DNA of 64,000 nucleotides from Ciborinia camelliae (GCA_025890175.1 JANPYM010000001.1:3512971-3576970); one strand, 5' to 3'; counted from the first letter of the stretch, positions 36,841 through 52,334 are shown. Notes: generated from the sequence alone by a model not told the origin. Numbers and translations: made by a program.

Positions 36841-37960
36841 TTTATCATATACTATATAACTATAATACAAAATTAATATAAAAATAATATTTCGATTTTT
36901 ATATCCTAATATAATTAATAAATAAAATTTTACCAAATTATATTTTATAAAACGAAATTTATTACTTTCTTATTTAATTATTAATTATTTACTATTTTTT
37001 TTAAAAAAAAAAATTTTGTTTTTAATATATTTTAAATTTATTAATATAAAAATTAATATATATTTTGTTTTATATATAAATATTAATTTTAATAATATAA
37101 TCCTAAAATTTAATAAATAAAAAAAAGTTTTTAAATATTGCCCAAATATTTATTTATATCGTAAAAATCATGTATTTTACAATCCCATTTTAATTCAAAG
37201 AATATATATACATTGTTTACTTTTGCATACCTATAATATTCTATTATTTCTATAATACTTTTTCAATTTCTAAAATATTATTAATTCAAATTATTAAAAC
37301 ATTAAAATCTAATTTTTTTTATATTTTTAATTACCATTTTTTTAGTTTATCAATAATATCACTTTTTTATATAAAAAATATAATTTACATCCTTCTTATT
37401 TAATTATTAATAATTTCTACAAAATACCGTTTTTTTCGAAAAGATATAAAAAAAAACCTATAATATTTAAAAATATAAATATAAATGATTACTTTTTGTA
37501 TTTAAAAAATATATTATTATAATATCTCTTTATTTTAATTATAATACAAATTTTACAAAAAGTAAGCTTTATTAATAATTATATTTCTTTATCAAAAATA
37601 ATTATCAAATACAATTTACAAAATATTTTACTATTTATATATCCTAATCTTTAATACTACAATCAATATCATTATAATCGATTTTTTTATTAAATTTTAA
37701 TTAAATTAATTTTGATTTTTTTATATATAATATTTTATATAATATTAAATAATATTACAAAAAATATAATAACAATTAAAAAATTTAATAAATTAAAAAT
37801 TATATAAATATTATAAAAAATTTTTATTAAAAATATAATTTTTTTATTTTTATAAAAATATATCTTTTTATTATTAAATACTTTTTTAACCTTAAAATTT
37901 TTATAAAATATTTTTGTAAATAATAAATTAACCTTTAAATTTAAAATATATAATATAAGC
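36841..37960. other. AT-rich stretch, probably further 5' sequence of the copia remnant
   Basis: No motif was recognised. By position it should hold the rest of integrase and gag of the minus-strand copia remnant, but RIP has removed readable frames. Confidence 0.35.
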
Positions 37961-37964
37961 TTTA

Positions 37965-38165
37965 AGTACAGCCGCTCGGGCCGACCAATAATAATAGCCT
38001 TCGCTGTAGACTCGGCTATTATTATTAGCTACAGCTTTTTACAATCTCTTTTACAATTTATACTACACAACTTGTAAAGCCCTAAACTTAAACAATCCAA
38101 TCGGTATCTGTAATTGAAACTATTCAATCAATATCAATTTTGTATAATTAATAAAATGTTTTTAA
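37965..38165 (+). repeat. Dispersed repeat family F, copy in the AT block
   Basis: It shares gccgctcgggc(c)gaccaata, the following tagccttcg, and downstream acaatctc and aacttgtaaa segments with 11405-11660. At the right it shares ttttgtataattaataaaat with the partial copy at about 45320. It is partly RIP-mutated. Confidence 0.55.
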
Positions 38166-38229
38166 TATAAACTTATAGAGTATATATCAATACTATTGGA
38201 TATATCCAGTATAGGTATAATTAGATGTT

Positions 38230-38370
38230 TAGATTATATATTATTTTGTTTTTTGTAAAATATTATATTATTAATAATATTATACCCTAAATTATGTATT
38301 ATTAAGGGCATTATATTAAGTGTTTATATATTATTCTGTTCTTTGTAAAATATTATATTATTAGAGACAT
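38230..38370 (+). repeat. Imperfect tandem repeat, period about 92 bp
   Basis: The segment ttatattattttgttttttg with tgtaaaatattatattatta at about 38236-38273 recurs at about 38328-38363 with C/T differences, and a weaker third copy starts near 38420. Confidence 0.5.
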
Positions 38371-38399
38371 TATATTTTGGATTATACATTATTTGGGGT

Positions 38400-41300
38400 A
38401 TTAAATATTTTATTATATTTTATTTTGTTATTTGAATAATATATATTAATTATATTTAATAATTATATATATTATCAAATAAATAATTATATAAATCATT
38501 ATTATTAATATTAATATTAATATTTAATAATAATTTATTTTAAACTATTTTGTTTATATAAATTCTTTTATTTTTTGTTTTATATATTATATATATTAAA
38601 TAATTATAGGAAAAAAACCTTTAAAATGTTTTTAAATTAATATAATATATTTAATTTGCAAATTTGCTTTATTTGTAATATATTTATATTATAGTTCTTG
38701 TATTTTATTAAAAATATAAGGTAGGAATAAATAATCGAGACGATTTTAATTTGTATAATAGATTTGAATATATTTGTAAATATATATTACAAATTCCTTT
38801 AATCGAATATATCCTATAATAATATTAATTATATCTTTAATTTAAAGATTATTTCAAAAAAGAATCTTAAATTTTAATAATTGTTTTTGGAAAATTATAA
38901 TATAAATTAGTTTTATTGGAAAAAAGTTAAAGACGATTTAAAATTGCTTTAACATTTAGTAATGCAAAATTTTTGCTAAATTCTAATACATTATAAATTG
39001 TTAATTAGAAAATAATAGTTAATTAATTATAAATTTATTTAATATATTTTCTTTTTAGGTAGATACAAAAAATTTGATATTCCCCTATAAAATATTAAGA
39101 ATAATACGATTTTGTAAAATTAAAGAAAATTGAATCTTAATAGGTATATCGTTATTATTATTATTATTATCAATAATAAAATAGATAATATTATTCTTTT
39201 TGTTGATAAGATTGATAGGTATAAAACGGCGAAAAGCGACAGGATAGCGAAGAGCGATAAAACAACGAAAAGCAATAAAATAATAAGAAACGATAGGATA
39301 ATAATAATAAAATGGGGTAATAAAAGCAAAAGCAAAAGTAAAAATAATAGCAATAATAATATTAATATTAATATTAATATTAATATTAACAATAAAAGCA
39401 GAAAAAGTAATAATAGACTTTTATTAAATACATTCAATAAAAATAAAAGGAAAATTTTGAATATATATATATTGATTTGTTATTTTAAAATAAAATAAGG
39501 TTTTAACGATAATGATATTATAAAATATAATTGAAATAAATTGAAAAATAAATAAAAATTGAAAAAAAAGAAAGAAAAAGAAAAAAAAATGAAAAGTGGG
39601 TTATATATTTATTATTTAAATTATAATTGCTTTTTTTCTTTAAATTATATAAAAACTTTTTAATAATTAATTATATAAATAAACAATTCGATTTGAAGAT
39701 ATAAAAAAGAAATATAATATATATCAAAAAGTTTTTTTAAAAGATTTTTTTAAATATATTATTAATTATTAATATTTTCTAATACCTTCGATTATACAAT
39801 ATTATTTATTTTATTTAATTTTTTTTTATTATTTAAAAATAATAATATATAAAGATATTGTAAATCTTTATTTTATATTATTACAATATAAAATTAATTA
39901 TAATTAAAATATAAACTTTTCAAATTTATACTAATATACTTAAATTTTTAATTTTAAAACTTATTTATAATTATTATAAAATATAGTTTCAATAAAAATT
40001 ATTTATAATTAAATATAAATAGTAATTTCCCAATCTAACTTTACAGATTTATATATAAAATATATTTTATAACATTATAAAAATCACTTTTTAATAATAT
40101 AACTTTTAGAATATATATTTTGATATCCATTATTATCATTTTAAAGCTATTATATAATTTTGTTTTTAATTAAATATTTCGCAAACACATTATAAATATA
40201 TTTATTTTAATTTTTAATATTATAAACAAAAATCCAGGTAAATTTATAATTTATAAATTTTTTATAGATTATTGTTATTTATTTTTTTTATTAATTTTCT
40301 TTTTATTTTTCTGAATATTATATAATAATAAAATCTTGTATTTTTTTGATAATTAATTGATAATCAATTTATTGATTTTAGTAATTATAATATTCTTGAT
40401 TATAATAATATATCGATTTTTATAAGGAAAATTATTATATTTATACAAATTTATAATAAATATATTTTTAGAAAAAAATTTGTTAATAAAAATATCGATA
40501 ATATATGATTTCTAAATGTAGTCCGGAAAATAATAATAATTAATATTATTATTATTGTATAACAATTTTAATATTTAATTTTTAAATTGAATAATTCTGT
40601 TTATTTATTTATTTTGATTTATATTATCTATCTTTATATTTATATATAAATTAATTTTTTGAAATAAAGACTATATCCAATTATTTTGAATAAATATATT
40701 GATAATATTATATTTGAATTTTTTAGAAATAATAAACAAAGTTTAAATAAAATCTTTATTAAAAATAATTGATTTTTTATTTATTAAAAATATATTAAAG
40801 TTTTATTATAAAAGATTAATAAAATCGCAAAATAATTTATATATTAATTCAAAATATTCTTTATATTATATTACAATTTTATTTCAAATAATTAATAAGT
40901 ATTCCAATAATATTTATATTATAATATTTTGTTTCTTAATATTATTAATTGAATTTGATAAAAAATTAATAGAAATTTTAAAATATAAATAAGAAATATT
41001 ATTTTCAAACAATAAAAGAGTTACGATTTTTGTAAAAATAATACAAAAAATCGATATATTTTTATTACAATAATAATAATATAATATAATATATAAATAG
41101 ATTTTATTATATTTTTTTAGTTTTTAAAAATAGAAATATATTATAATAGGGTTTTTTTTAATAATATTAATAATTATATTATATATTTAATATTGATTTA
41201 TATTTAATATTAAAAAAAAAGTATTAAATTTTTGAAATTTTTTTTTAAATATATATATATTATTATCTTTTATATAATTATCTTAATTATATTAAAATAT

Positions 41301-44300
41301 TAAAAGATTGTTATTTTTTAAAGTTATAATTAAATTGTTTTTCGCTAAATTTATTTATATTAAATATAAAATATAGTTTTTTATAGAATTTATTAAATCT
41401 AATGGAAATTATATTTTTTGTTTAATTATATTTTGAATTAAATTTGAATCAATAAAATCTGTTTTAAATTTAATTCAAATATTTAATGAATTCGAAATAA
41501 ATTTATTTTTGAAGGTTAAAATAAATATTTTTTTTAATTAATTTATTAATTAAAAGTTTTTTGTTTTATTAAAAATATTTATTTATTTTTAATTATTATT
41601 TATAATATTATATATAATACAATTTTTTTGAAATATAGAATATTTAATATCATTATATATATGCAAATTTTTATAATATATAATTTCAAATAATATAATG
41701 AAAAAATATCGAAGATAATATTTTTTATTGGAAAATATATTTGTATAATATATATAGTTAATTGTTTTCAATAATTGATCGATTAATAAAATATTCTTTT
41801 TTATTTTTCTTAATCTTCAAATTTTATTAAAAATATTTCAAATAATAAATTCAAAAAAGTTTGGATATAAAATATTAGAAAAATTAGTTTATACTTTTTT
41901 TTTTATATTATTAATTATATATATTTTTTTTTTATAATATAGATTGTTTTTATTATATCAAAATTATTTTAATAATATAATATAATTAGCCTTTATCTTT
42001 ATAATCAACTTATTAACAATTAAATTCCTAAAATAAATTGTTTATTATCTTTTTTTTATAAATTATTAATTTAATTATAAAAAAATAATATTAATATATA
42101 TTATATTCTATTAATTATTAATATATTTTAATAATATTAATATATTGGTTAAAAATATATTAATAAATTTTATTATTTATTAATAAATTATTAATATTTA
42201 AAATAACTTTATTTATATTTTTGAAAATGTATTTGTAAATATATTTGATAGTTAAAACTGTAATATATATTTTAATATTAATATAGGCTTTATATTTTAT
42301 AAAAAAATATAAATTATATAATATTATTTAATTATTATCTAATTTTATTTTTTTATTGGTATACATTTATGGTTTTTTGATTTTCTATGATAGCTTAGTT
42401 TGGCGGTAATATTGTGGATATATATTATTATTGTTTAATATAAAAATATTTTTTTAAAAAAATTTAAAAAACTTTTTAAAGTATATAAATATTATAATAC
42501 CATTTTTATTAAATATATATATTGCTATTAAATTATAATATTTATAAAAATTATAAACTATATATTTTTTAATTAATTCAATTAATTTATTGGTAGAATT
42601 CAATTTTAGAAATAAAAGTTTAACTAAAACTATTTTATTTATTAATTTCAATTTATTATATAAATATTTGTATTATTATATATTAAAAAATAAATATATA
42701 TACAAAAGGTTTTGTTTTTAATATTTAATAATTATAATATAATTGATATATTTATTGAAAAGATTATTTGGATTTTTAATATTTTTGATTATAGTTTTAA
42801 TTTTTTGTTAAAATATTTGTATTACAATATTAGATTGATTTATAGTAATTTATCTAAATAATAATTGATTTTGAATTTTGGGCTAATTGATATTATATAT
42901 AAATATAATAAAAAATAAGGATTTATTGGTTTTTTATATTATTATTATAACATTCTAATAAGCTTATTATATAAATCGTTTATTTTTAAGGTAAAAGAAA
43001 GATAATATAATTTGTTTTTCAAAAGTATTAGTATTTGTATTTTTAATTTTAAAAGTATTTATTAAATTACAATAAATATTAGATTTTAATTTATTTTGAT
43101 TATTCTTAATATATGTTAGTTGAAATTTTTTGATAAAAATATAGAAATTTATTAAAAATTATTGAAATAAAAAATTTATATAAAAAAAAGAATTGAAAAG
43201 CTTAATATTAGTAATTATAATCTAATTATTATTAATTATTATATTATAATAAATAAAGATTATTCAACAATATTATTATTATTAAGTTATATTAATTCGG
43301 ATTTAATTTGAATTATTAATAGAATTTAATTTCAAACTAAAATTTCAATCCAATTTGTTTATTAAAAATAAAGTAATATAATGAAGAGGGATATATAATA
43401 AATGTAATATATATATAGTATATAAATAATTGAAAAAAATCTTTTTTTTTTTTTTATTATATTAATAAATATTAAAAATAATATTCTAAGGGCTTTTTAA
43501 TTTTTTATTATTTTTTTTATTAAAAATAATAAAAACAATTTTCGGTGTTGTAAATAAATTATATTTATTTTGATACTTTTTATTTTATTTTTTAATAATT
43601 AATTGTAGTTTGGGATTAAGGATTATTTTAAATTTTTTATTATCCAATTAATATTATTGCGTTATTATTTTCTTTATATATTTATATAATATAATATATA
43701 AATTAAAATTTTGAATTAATATATCAATTTTTATTATAATAATACGATTAAGATTAATGTATATTATTATATTTATTTAAATATTAGTTATATATATAAA
43801 ATTGTGAAAAAATAATTGATTAAAAGCAGATTTTTTATTAAAAAATTTGGTAATTGAATTTTAATAATAATAGTAACAATTATATATAATAAAAATGAAT
43901 CAATTGTTTTTAGTATGATTTAATTTTTGGTTTTTATTATATTTAAATGATATAAAGGCAAATATATTATTATATTTTTTAATATTTTTTTTGAATTTTT
44001 TATTCTATAAGTTTTAAACCGTTTATAGCTTTATTATCAAATCAAGCATTTTCGGAAATGTAAGATTAATATCTTTATTAATATAATATTTAGTATTATA
44101 AGTTTTTCGGGTAATTAGTTTAATTTTAGTTTTTATTGTTTTAAATTTGAAATATAAAATATTATATTATTTATATAGCATATTTATAAATCTAAATGTA
44201 TATATAAAAAAAGAATTAATATTATAAACATTTATTTATATAAATAATATTTCTCGAATATATATTATCCATAATCAACAGCCTTAATATCTTTTTATTG

Positions 44301-44864
44301 TGATTATTAGCATATCAATATTAGCTATTAAGTTTTCGTATTATTATTTTATAAAAAACTTAAATAAATCATTGGATTGAATTAATAATAATAATAATAT
44401 AATTAACAATAATAATGACAATAAATACAATAACTTAAAACCCAATTTATTTAATTATTTATTTTGATATTTTAATAATTGATTTTTATAATTCCGAATT
44501 TTCAATTATTATTTGTAATATTTTTTTAATCTATTTTAACATTTTTAATAAATCTTCAATTGCTTTATTTTTTTATTATTAAAAGTTTTAAAAAAAAAAA
44601 TATATTTATAAAACTTTTTATATATTTAATATCAAATAAAAAAAAGTTTATTATTAAAATTAAAATTAATTTGATTATTTAAATCAATAATATTAGTATT
44701 TATAATTATATAATATATATAATAAAAATAAAAAAATCAATTAAAATATATAAAAAAGTAATAGAAATATATAAAAATAGTTGTAAAATGAATATAAATA
44801 TATTATGAAAATAATAAATTTATATTTTTTTATTTATATTTATTATATTAAAATATGAAAAATA
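38400..44864. other. AT-rich stretch with one GC island, no gene
   Basis: 6.5 kb of RIP-like sequence in which I recognise no element boundary. Near 39225-39300 there is a degenerate minisatellite based on gcgaaaagcga/gcgataaaac. It is followed by (aaagc)n and (aatatt)n runs to 39395, which produce the low-complexity frames on both strands at 39120-39498. Frames at 41589-41771 and 42454-42651 are chance. Confidence 0.45.
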
Positions 44865-46616
44865 TGTTTGTTTATATGTTATATATTATAGATTTTTTAA
44901 TTTAAAGTTATAATGTAAAGTTAGAAATATAAATTTTTTAATTTAAAAATAAAAAAAAAATAAAAAAAAGAAATAAGATTAAATTTGTAAAATATTGTTT
45001 AACTAATTAGTATTGAATTTGTATTAAAATTTAAGAATTTTTTGGTTTTCAATATTATTAAATATAAATAAAATATTTTAAAAATTATTAAAAATCAATT
45101 ATTTAATAATTGTATATTGTATAAATATAAAAATTAAATAATTAGAAAACTTATAATTAATAGAATATTATATTATATTTATATTTAAATTTATATATTA
45201 ATTTTTATTTTTTTTATGTTTTCGCAAATTTTCCATTTTTATTTTAATAATAATAATTCTGTATAAACTTTACATACTTTTGAATTATTTAATCAGCATC
45301 GGTTTTGTATAATTAATAAAATATTTTAAAATATATATATTAGAGATTAGAGATTAATATTATTAGTATTATTAGTATTATTAGTATTATTAGTATTTAT
45401 TGAACATATAGTATATGTATATTGTATCTGTAGACTAAAGCTATGTATAGGAATTGTAAAATAAATAGAGGATATTGTATAATAAAGGAAATTAAGCTAT
45501 TTTAAAAGGTGGGGTAAATTTTGATTATATTATAATTAATATAATTTTTAATATTTTTTTTATAATTAATAATTATTGAATTATATTTTAGGCTTTATTA
45601 ATTCCTATAATAGTTTATAATTGTAATATTTATTTTTTTATAAAATTTAATTATTCTGTATTATATAATATAATTATATTATAATATAAAAATATTTAAA
45701 TTATTTTTTTTTTTATATTTAAATTTATTTCGATATAATAAATAAAAAAACTAATTGAAATTAATTGTTTAATCAAAATATTTATAATTTGATTAATATT
45801 AATTATTTAAAATATTTTAAATTTGTTTTTATTTATTATATTATTTTTAATATAATATTATTTGATATTTATATATTTGACCCTATTATAAAATTTGTTT
45901 TTCTTAATTTAATTAATATTGTTTTTATTATTTATAAATAATATTAAAATAAATAGCTTTATTTTTATATATTCTTTTAAATCTATAATCAATTTTTTTA
46001 TTTATATAAATTTTTTAATATTTTTGTTTGTAATAATTATTTCTATCTTTATAATATTTTAAAAAATAAATTTTTATTTAATTAATAATTAAACAATTGT
46101 TTTTTTATAATGTATAATAATAATTTTTTATATAAACTTTTAATATTATTTTAAATTTTATATTAAATTAATATAAATTATATATTTCGAAAAAGATTAT
46201 TATAAATAATTAAAATATAAAATCCTAAAAAAAAAGGTTTTTGTAATATATTGAAATAAATGTTTTATAAATATAAAATGTTGTATTTTAAACGATTATA
46301 TTATTTTTGTAAATTATTCTATAACGAAAAAAATGTTTGATTAAATTATATTAAACAAATAAATATAAAAATTTATTATTTGGAGATAAAATTTTTTTTT
46401 ATTATTAAAAAACAAATTATTTAAATTAATATTATAAATTATTATTTTAGAAAATAAAGAAATTTTTTTAATATTAAAAAAATAAATTTCAAATTTTTTT
46501 AATATTTTTTTAATATAAATCAAATTATGAATTTTTAGAATATAATGTTTTTTATTTTTTTTAATTTAAATTTTAAAAAATATTTGAATTAATCCAAAAT
46601 TTTTATATTTTTATTT
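44865..46616. other. Left copy of a sequence duplicated across the assembly gap
   Basis: These 1752 bases reappear at 46627-48377 with, as far as I compared, one difference: a T run of 11 here versus 10 there (near 45702-45714). It contains repeat F (partial), a 9-bp minisatellite, an A-family LTR (45398-45553) and part of the A internal region, ending abruptly at the Ns. It should be treated as the same locus as the right copy. Confidence 0.85.
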
Positions 46617-46626
46617 NNNNNNNNNN
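46617..46626. other. Assembly gap (10 N)
   Basis: Ten Ns, an arbitrary-length join. The same 1.75 kb sequence ends immediately before it and begins immediately after it, so the two contigs overlap and were not merged. Confidence 0.98.
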
Positions 46627-48101
46627 TGTTTGTTTATATGTTATATATTATAGATTTTTTAATTTAAAGTTATAATGTAAAGTTAGAAATATAAATTTTT
46701 TAATTTAAAAATAAAAAAAAAATAAAAAAAAGAAATAAGATTAAATTTGTAAAATATTGTTTAACTAATTAGTATTGAATTTGTATTAAAATTTAAGAAT
46801 TTTTTGGTTTTCAATATTATTAAATATAAATAAAATATTTTAAAAATTATTAAAAATCAATTATTTAATAATTGTATATTGTATAAATATAAAAATTAAA
46901 TAATTAGAAAACTTATAATTAATAGAATATTATATTATATTTATATTTAAATTTATATATTAATTTTTATTTTTTTTATGTTTTCGCAAATTTTCCATTT
47001 TTATTTTAATAATAATAATTCTGTATAAACTTTACATACTTTTGAATTATTTAATCAGCATCGGTTTTGTATAATTAATAAAATATTTTAAAATATATAT
47101 ATTAGAGATTAGAGATTAATATTATTAGTATTATTAGTATTATTAGTATTATTAGTATTTATTGAACATATAGTATATGTATATTGTATCTGTAGACTAA
47201 AGCTATGTATAGGAATTGTAAAATAAATAGAGGATATTGTATAATAAAGGAAATTAAGCTATTTTAAAAGGTGGGGTAAATTTTGATTATATTATAATTA
47301 ATATAATTTTTAATATTTTTTTTATAATTAATAATTATTGAATTATATTTTAGGCTTTATTAATTCCTATAATAGTTTATAATTGTAATATTTATTTTTT
47401 TATAAAATTTAATTATTCTGTATTATATAATATAATTATATTATAATATAAAAATATTTAAATTATTTTTTTTTTATATTTAAATTTATTTCGATATAAT
47501 AAATAAAAAAACTAATTGAAATTAATTGTTTAATCAAAATATTTATAATTTGATTAATATTAATTATTTAAAATATTTTAAATTTGTTTTTATTTATTAT
47601 ATTATTTTTAATATAATATTATTTGATATTTATATATTTGACCCTATTATAAAATTTGTTTTTCTTAATTTAATTAATATTGTTTTTATTATTTATAAAT
47701 AATATTAAAATAAATAGCTTTATTTTTATATATTCTTTTAAATCTATAATCAATTTTTTTATTTATATAAATTTTTTAATATTTTTGTTTGTAATAATTA
47801 TTTCTATCTTTATAATATTTTAAAAAATAAATTTTTATTTAATTAATAATTAAACAATTGTTTTTTTATAATGTATAATAATAATTTTTTATATAAACTT
47901 TTAATATTATTTTAAATTTTATATTAAATTAATATAAATTATATATTTCGAAAAAGATTATTATAAATAATTAAAATATAAAATCCTAAAAAAAAAGGTT
48001 TTTGTAATATATTGAAATAAATGTTTTATAAATATAAAATGTTGTATTTTAAACGATTATATTATTTTTGTAAATTATTCTATAACGAAAAAAATGTTTG
48101 A

Positions 48102-48284
48102 TTAAATTATATTAAACAAATAAATATAAAAATTTATTATTTGGAGATAAAATTTTTTTTTATTATTAAAAAACAAATTATTTAAATTAATATTATAAAT
48201 TATTATTTTAGAAAATAAAGAAATTTTTTTAATATTAAAAAAATAAATTTCAAATTTTTTTAATATTTTTTTAATATAAATCAA
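48102..48284 (-). pseudogene. Decayed reverse-transcriptase fragment of family A
   Basis: A 60-codon remnant with the run IKKILKKFEI, then a spaced K/I/N/F-rich tail. Copia reverse transcriptase has an L-x-x-x-F-E-M-x-D-L-G-x-x-x-x-F-L-G segment in this place, and the fit is suggestive only. Asn, Ile, Lys and Phe dominate because of RIP. The same fragment appears at 46341-46523 through the assembly duplication, so it should be counted once. Confidence 0.35.
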
Positions 48285-50389
48285 ATTATGAATTTTTAGA
48301 ATATAATGTTTTTTATTTTTTTTAATTTAAATTTTAAAAAATATTTGAATTAATCCAAAATTTTTATATTTTTATTTAATATTAATTTTTTTTTTAATAA
48401 AATTAATATTTGTATACTTATTAATTAATAATAAATTATTAATATATAATAAAAAAAATATTTTTTTTTTAACAAAAAAATTTAAATTTATAAATATTAA
48501 AATTAATTCAATATCTTTCAAAAAATTCTAAATAATAAATTATTATATTTAAAATATTTGTTTTAATTTATAAAAAGATTTTTTTAATTTAAAACAAATA
48601 TTTAAATTTTTTTTTAATATTTTTATAATTTTTAAAAATTCTTTTTTAAAAAATCAAAATATCTTTATCAAAATTTTAATATTAATTAATTTATTATTTA
48701 AAAATATTATATTAATATTTATATTATTAATTTCAAAATTTTTAATAATAATTTTTATTAATATAATTTATAATATAAAATATTTATTAATTTCCATAAA
48801 TATTTTTTTAAAATCAATACTTTCTTATTAAAAATAACTTTTAATTACAAACTATATTTTTTTTTTAATAATTTATTTAAACTAATTTAATTTATTTTTT
48901 AAAATTTATTTAAAAATTATTAATTTTCTTTTTTTCAAAATTATTCGAAAAATTTCGAAAATATTATTTTTTTATAAATTTTTTAATTCAAATTTAATAA
49001 TAAATATTTATATTAAAACGTTTTTTTGTATAATATTTTTAAAATTTATTATTTCAATTAATATCTTTATATAAATCAATTTTTCAATATTATTAATATT
49101 AATTTTTAAAATTTTATTTTATTAAATAATTTAATTATTAAAATTTTTTTTTAAACCCTTTTTTACAAAAATTAAATTTTGATTAAATTTTTTATTTTGT
49201 AAAATAATTAAAAAAATAATATTATTTGTTTTTTTTTTTTTAAAAAACCTTTTATTTAAAATAATAAGTTTTTTTTTTTATTTATATTAAATATAAAAAT
49301 TTATAAATTGATATTAAATTGTTTTTTATTTAAAACTTTTTTAAATAAAAAACTATATTTATTAAAATTAATATTTATAGTTTTAATAATTTTTTTGAAA
49401 AATAAATTTAAAAATAAATAAATATAATATCTTTTTATTTTTATAAAAATATAATTTTTTTTTAATATTTTTAATTAAAACTTTTTTATTAATTTCCCTG
49501 GATATTACAAATTTCAAATAAATATTTTACAATCAAAAATTTGAAATCTTGAAAAATTAAATAATTTATTATAATATATTTCAAAAAAAATAATTGTAAA
49601 TAAAAGTAAACCAATATTTTTAAATAAAAATATATAAATAAAAAATCAATTTATTAATTAAATAATATATTTTATAATAATTTTTTATTAATCAATTTTT
49701 AAATTAATTTGAAATAATAAATTTCAAAATCAAATATTAATATTTTATATTTTTTTTTATAATATTATTTATTAAATATTTTTTAAAAAAAAAAATTCGA
49801 ATTATTAATTAATTTTTTTAAATTTTTTTTAAAAATAAATATCGAATTTTTTTTTTTTATTATTGATTTGTATAATTATAATTTTCGAATTAAATTTTTT
49901 TTTAATTATTTAAAACAATTTTGATAATATTGAAATTATAATTGTGGTTTTTTTATTTAAAATATATTGAATTTAATTAGCCTAAATTATATTATTAATA
50001 ATAATAATAAAATATTAGTTTTTAATTAAAAAAATTAATTATATCCCAAAAAAATTATAATAAATTTGATAAAGTTTAATAAATATATAAATAATAATAT
50101 ATTTATTAAAATATTTTTTTATTTATTTTATAAAATAAAATTTGTAAACTTTTTGTTTTTTGATTTTAATTCTTTTATTAAATTTAAAATTAATTGTATA
50201 TTTTTTAAATCAATTTAATTAATTATAATTTAGATATTCAAAATATTTATAAATAAATTTTATAAATATTTTATTTAGATTTATATTTTTATTATATATA
50301 ATTAAAACAAATTGTTGGAGGATATATAAGTCTTTTAATTTTTTGGTAGCAAAGTGTAGTTAATCGAATTTTTAATATAATATAGAATT

Positions 50390-51681
50390 GTTTTCAAATA
50401 TAATCTTGTAATTAAAATTTATAAATAAATTAATAAAAATAAATTAAATAAAATCAAATTTAGATACAAATTATATATTAGATAATATTATTGTTTCAAT
50501 TTTAGTTTTTTTAAAAACAATATTTTTAATAAAAAAATTATTAATTATTTTTATATTTTTAAAATTTAATTAATATTGGATATACTTCAAATTATTAAAT
50601 TGTTTGGTAAAATGTTGGGAAATATTAAAATTAAGTATTTATTTAATTAAATCAATTATATATATAATTAAATTAAAATAAATAATATTGTTGTATTAAT
50701 TATTAATAAAATTAATTTTAATATTTTTGTTTTCATTTTTATTTTTTTTGTTAACAAATTTTTTTTTATTAGTATCTTTAACGTTTTTTTAAGTTTTTAT
50801 TAAGGAACAATAGTTTTTTTAATGATATTTTATTTTCAAATAAAAGCGATATTGATTTTTAGCGATTTTATTAATTTTATTTTTGGAATTATTATTATTT
50901 TCGTTTTAACCATTTTATTTAAAATTATTACAATTATTATAATCTCAAAATTTATTATATTATTTTTTTTTATTATATTTATATTATAATTTTTAATTAT
51001 TAATAATATTTATTATTATTATTATAATTAATTTTTTTGTTATTATAAAGATAATTATAATATTTTTAAAAAAAAAATTGAAATTGAAAACAAATATTTT
51101 GATTTATTATTATTTAAATAATTTAAAAATTTTAATTAAAAATTATTAAAAAAAAAATTTATTATTAATAATTTGAATATTAAAAAAAATTTGTTATTAA
51201 AAGTAAAAAAATTATTTAAAAAATTAATAAAATAATTAAATTTTGAAATTAAATTCAATATAATAAAATTATTTTTTAATTTTTGTAATAAATTATAAAT
51301 ATATTAAATTATTGTTTTTTTTTAATATTTTTTATATATTAATAATATTAAAATTACAAACAAAAAATATTAAAATTAAATAATAAATATTATTAATATC
51401 AAAATTTAAGATTAATAAAATATAATTACAATATTTTTTATAATTATTAAATAAATCTTTGTTATTTAAAATATTTGATTTTTTTTTAATACTTTTTATA
51501 ATATTAATAATTTTTATAAAAACTAATATTAAAAGAATTAAATTTTTGAATTTATTCCAATTATTGTTTTTAAATATAATTACTTTTTTTTATTTTATAA
51601 TAATAAAAAAAAAATTAAAAAAAATTATATTTAAATTTAATATAATTATTAATAAAATATAATTATATAAACTTTATAATT
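50390..51681. other. 5' internal region of full-length element A, unreadable
   Basis: This lies inside element A between its 5' LTR and the region shared with the other copies. By position it is gag and the start of pol. No motif survives, and no primer-binding site is recognisable next to the 5' LTR. Confidence 0.4.
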
Positions 51682-51837
51682 TATTAAATATATAATATAT
51701 ATATATTATATTTATAAATTAAAATTATATACAAAAACTGTAAAATAGATAGAGAATATTATACAATAAAGAAAATTAAGTTATTTTAAAAGGTGGGGTA
51801 GATTTCGGTTATATTATAGTTAATATGATCTTCAATA

Positions 51838-52334
<497 letters not shown>

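Larger units (their letters stand above)
47160..51837 (-). mobile_element. Full-length copia family A retrotransposon (4.68 kb)
   Basis: The LTRs are at 51682-51837 (5') and 47160-47315 (3'), each 156 bp, in the same orientation, with TG...CA ends decayed to TA...TA. A polypurine tract (aaaaaaaa on the minus strand) adjoins the 3' LTR at 47316. Order on the minus strand: about 1.3 kb of unreadable 5' sequence, a reverse-transcriptase-like segment (48284-48102), the RNase H end with a decayed DILTKQL (47548-47523), polypurine tract, LTR. Both flanks are the 9-bp minisatellite (attattagt)n, and GTATT lies on both sides (47155-47159, 51838-51842), though in a repeat that match is not independent evidence. 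Every frame is broken by RIP. Confidence 0.75.

Noticed and set aside
39120..39498. Overlapping 105- and 122-codon frames on both strands
   Set aside because: Leu/Ile runs on one strand and Asn/Ile/Lys runs on the other come from (aat)n and (aaagc)n repeats.
46341..48284. Two identical 60-codon frames, as if a conserved duplicated gene
   Set aside because: Identity comes from the assembly duplication around the N gap; the frame is a RIP-decayed retrotransposon fragment.
46617..48377. Segmental tandem duplication of 1.75 kb as a biological event
   Set aside because: The duplicate boundaries coincide exactly with the 10-N gap and the copies are essentially identical in a RIP-active genome.
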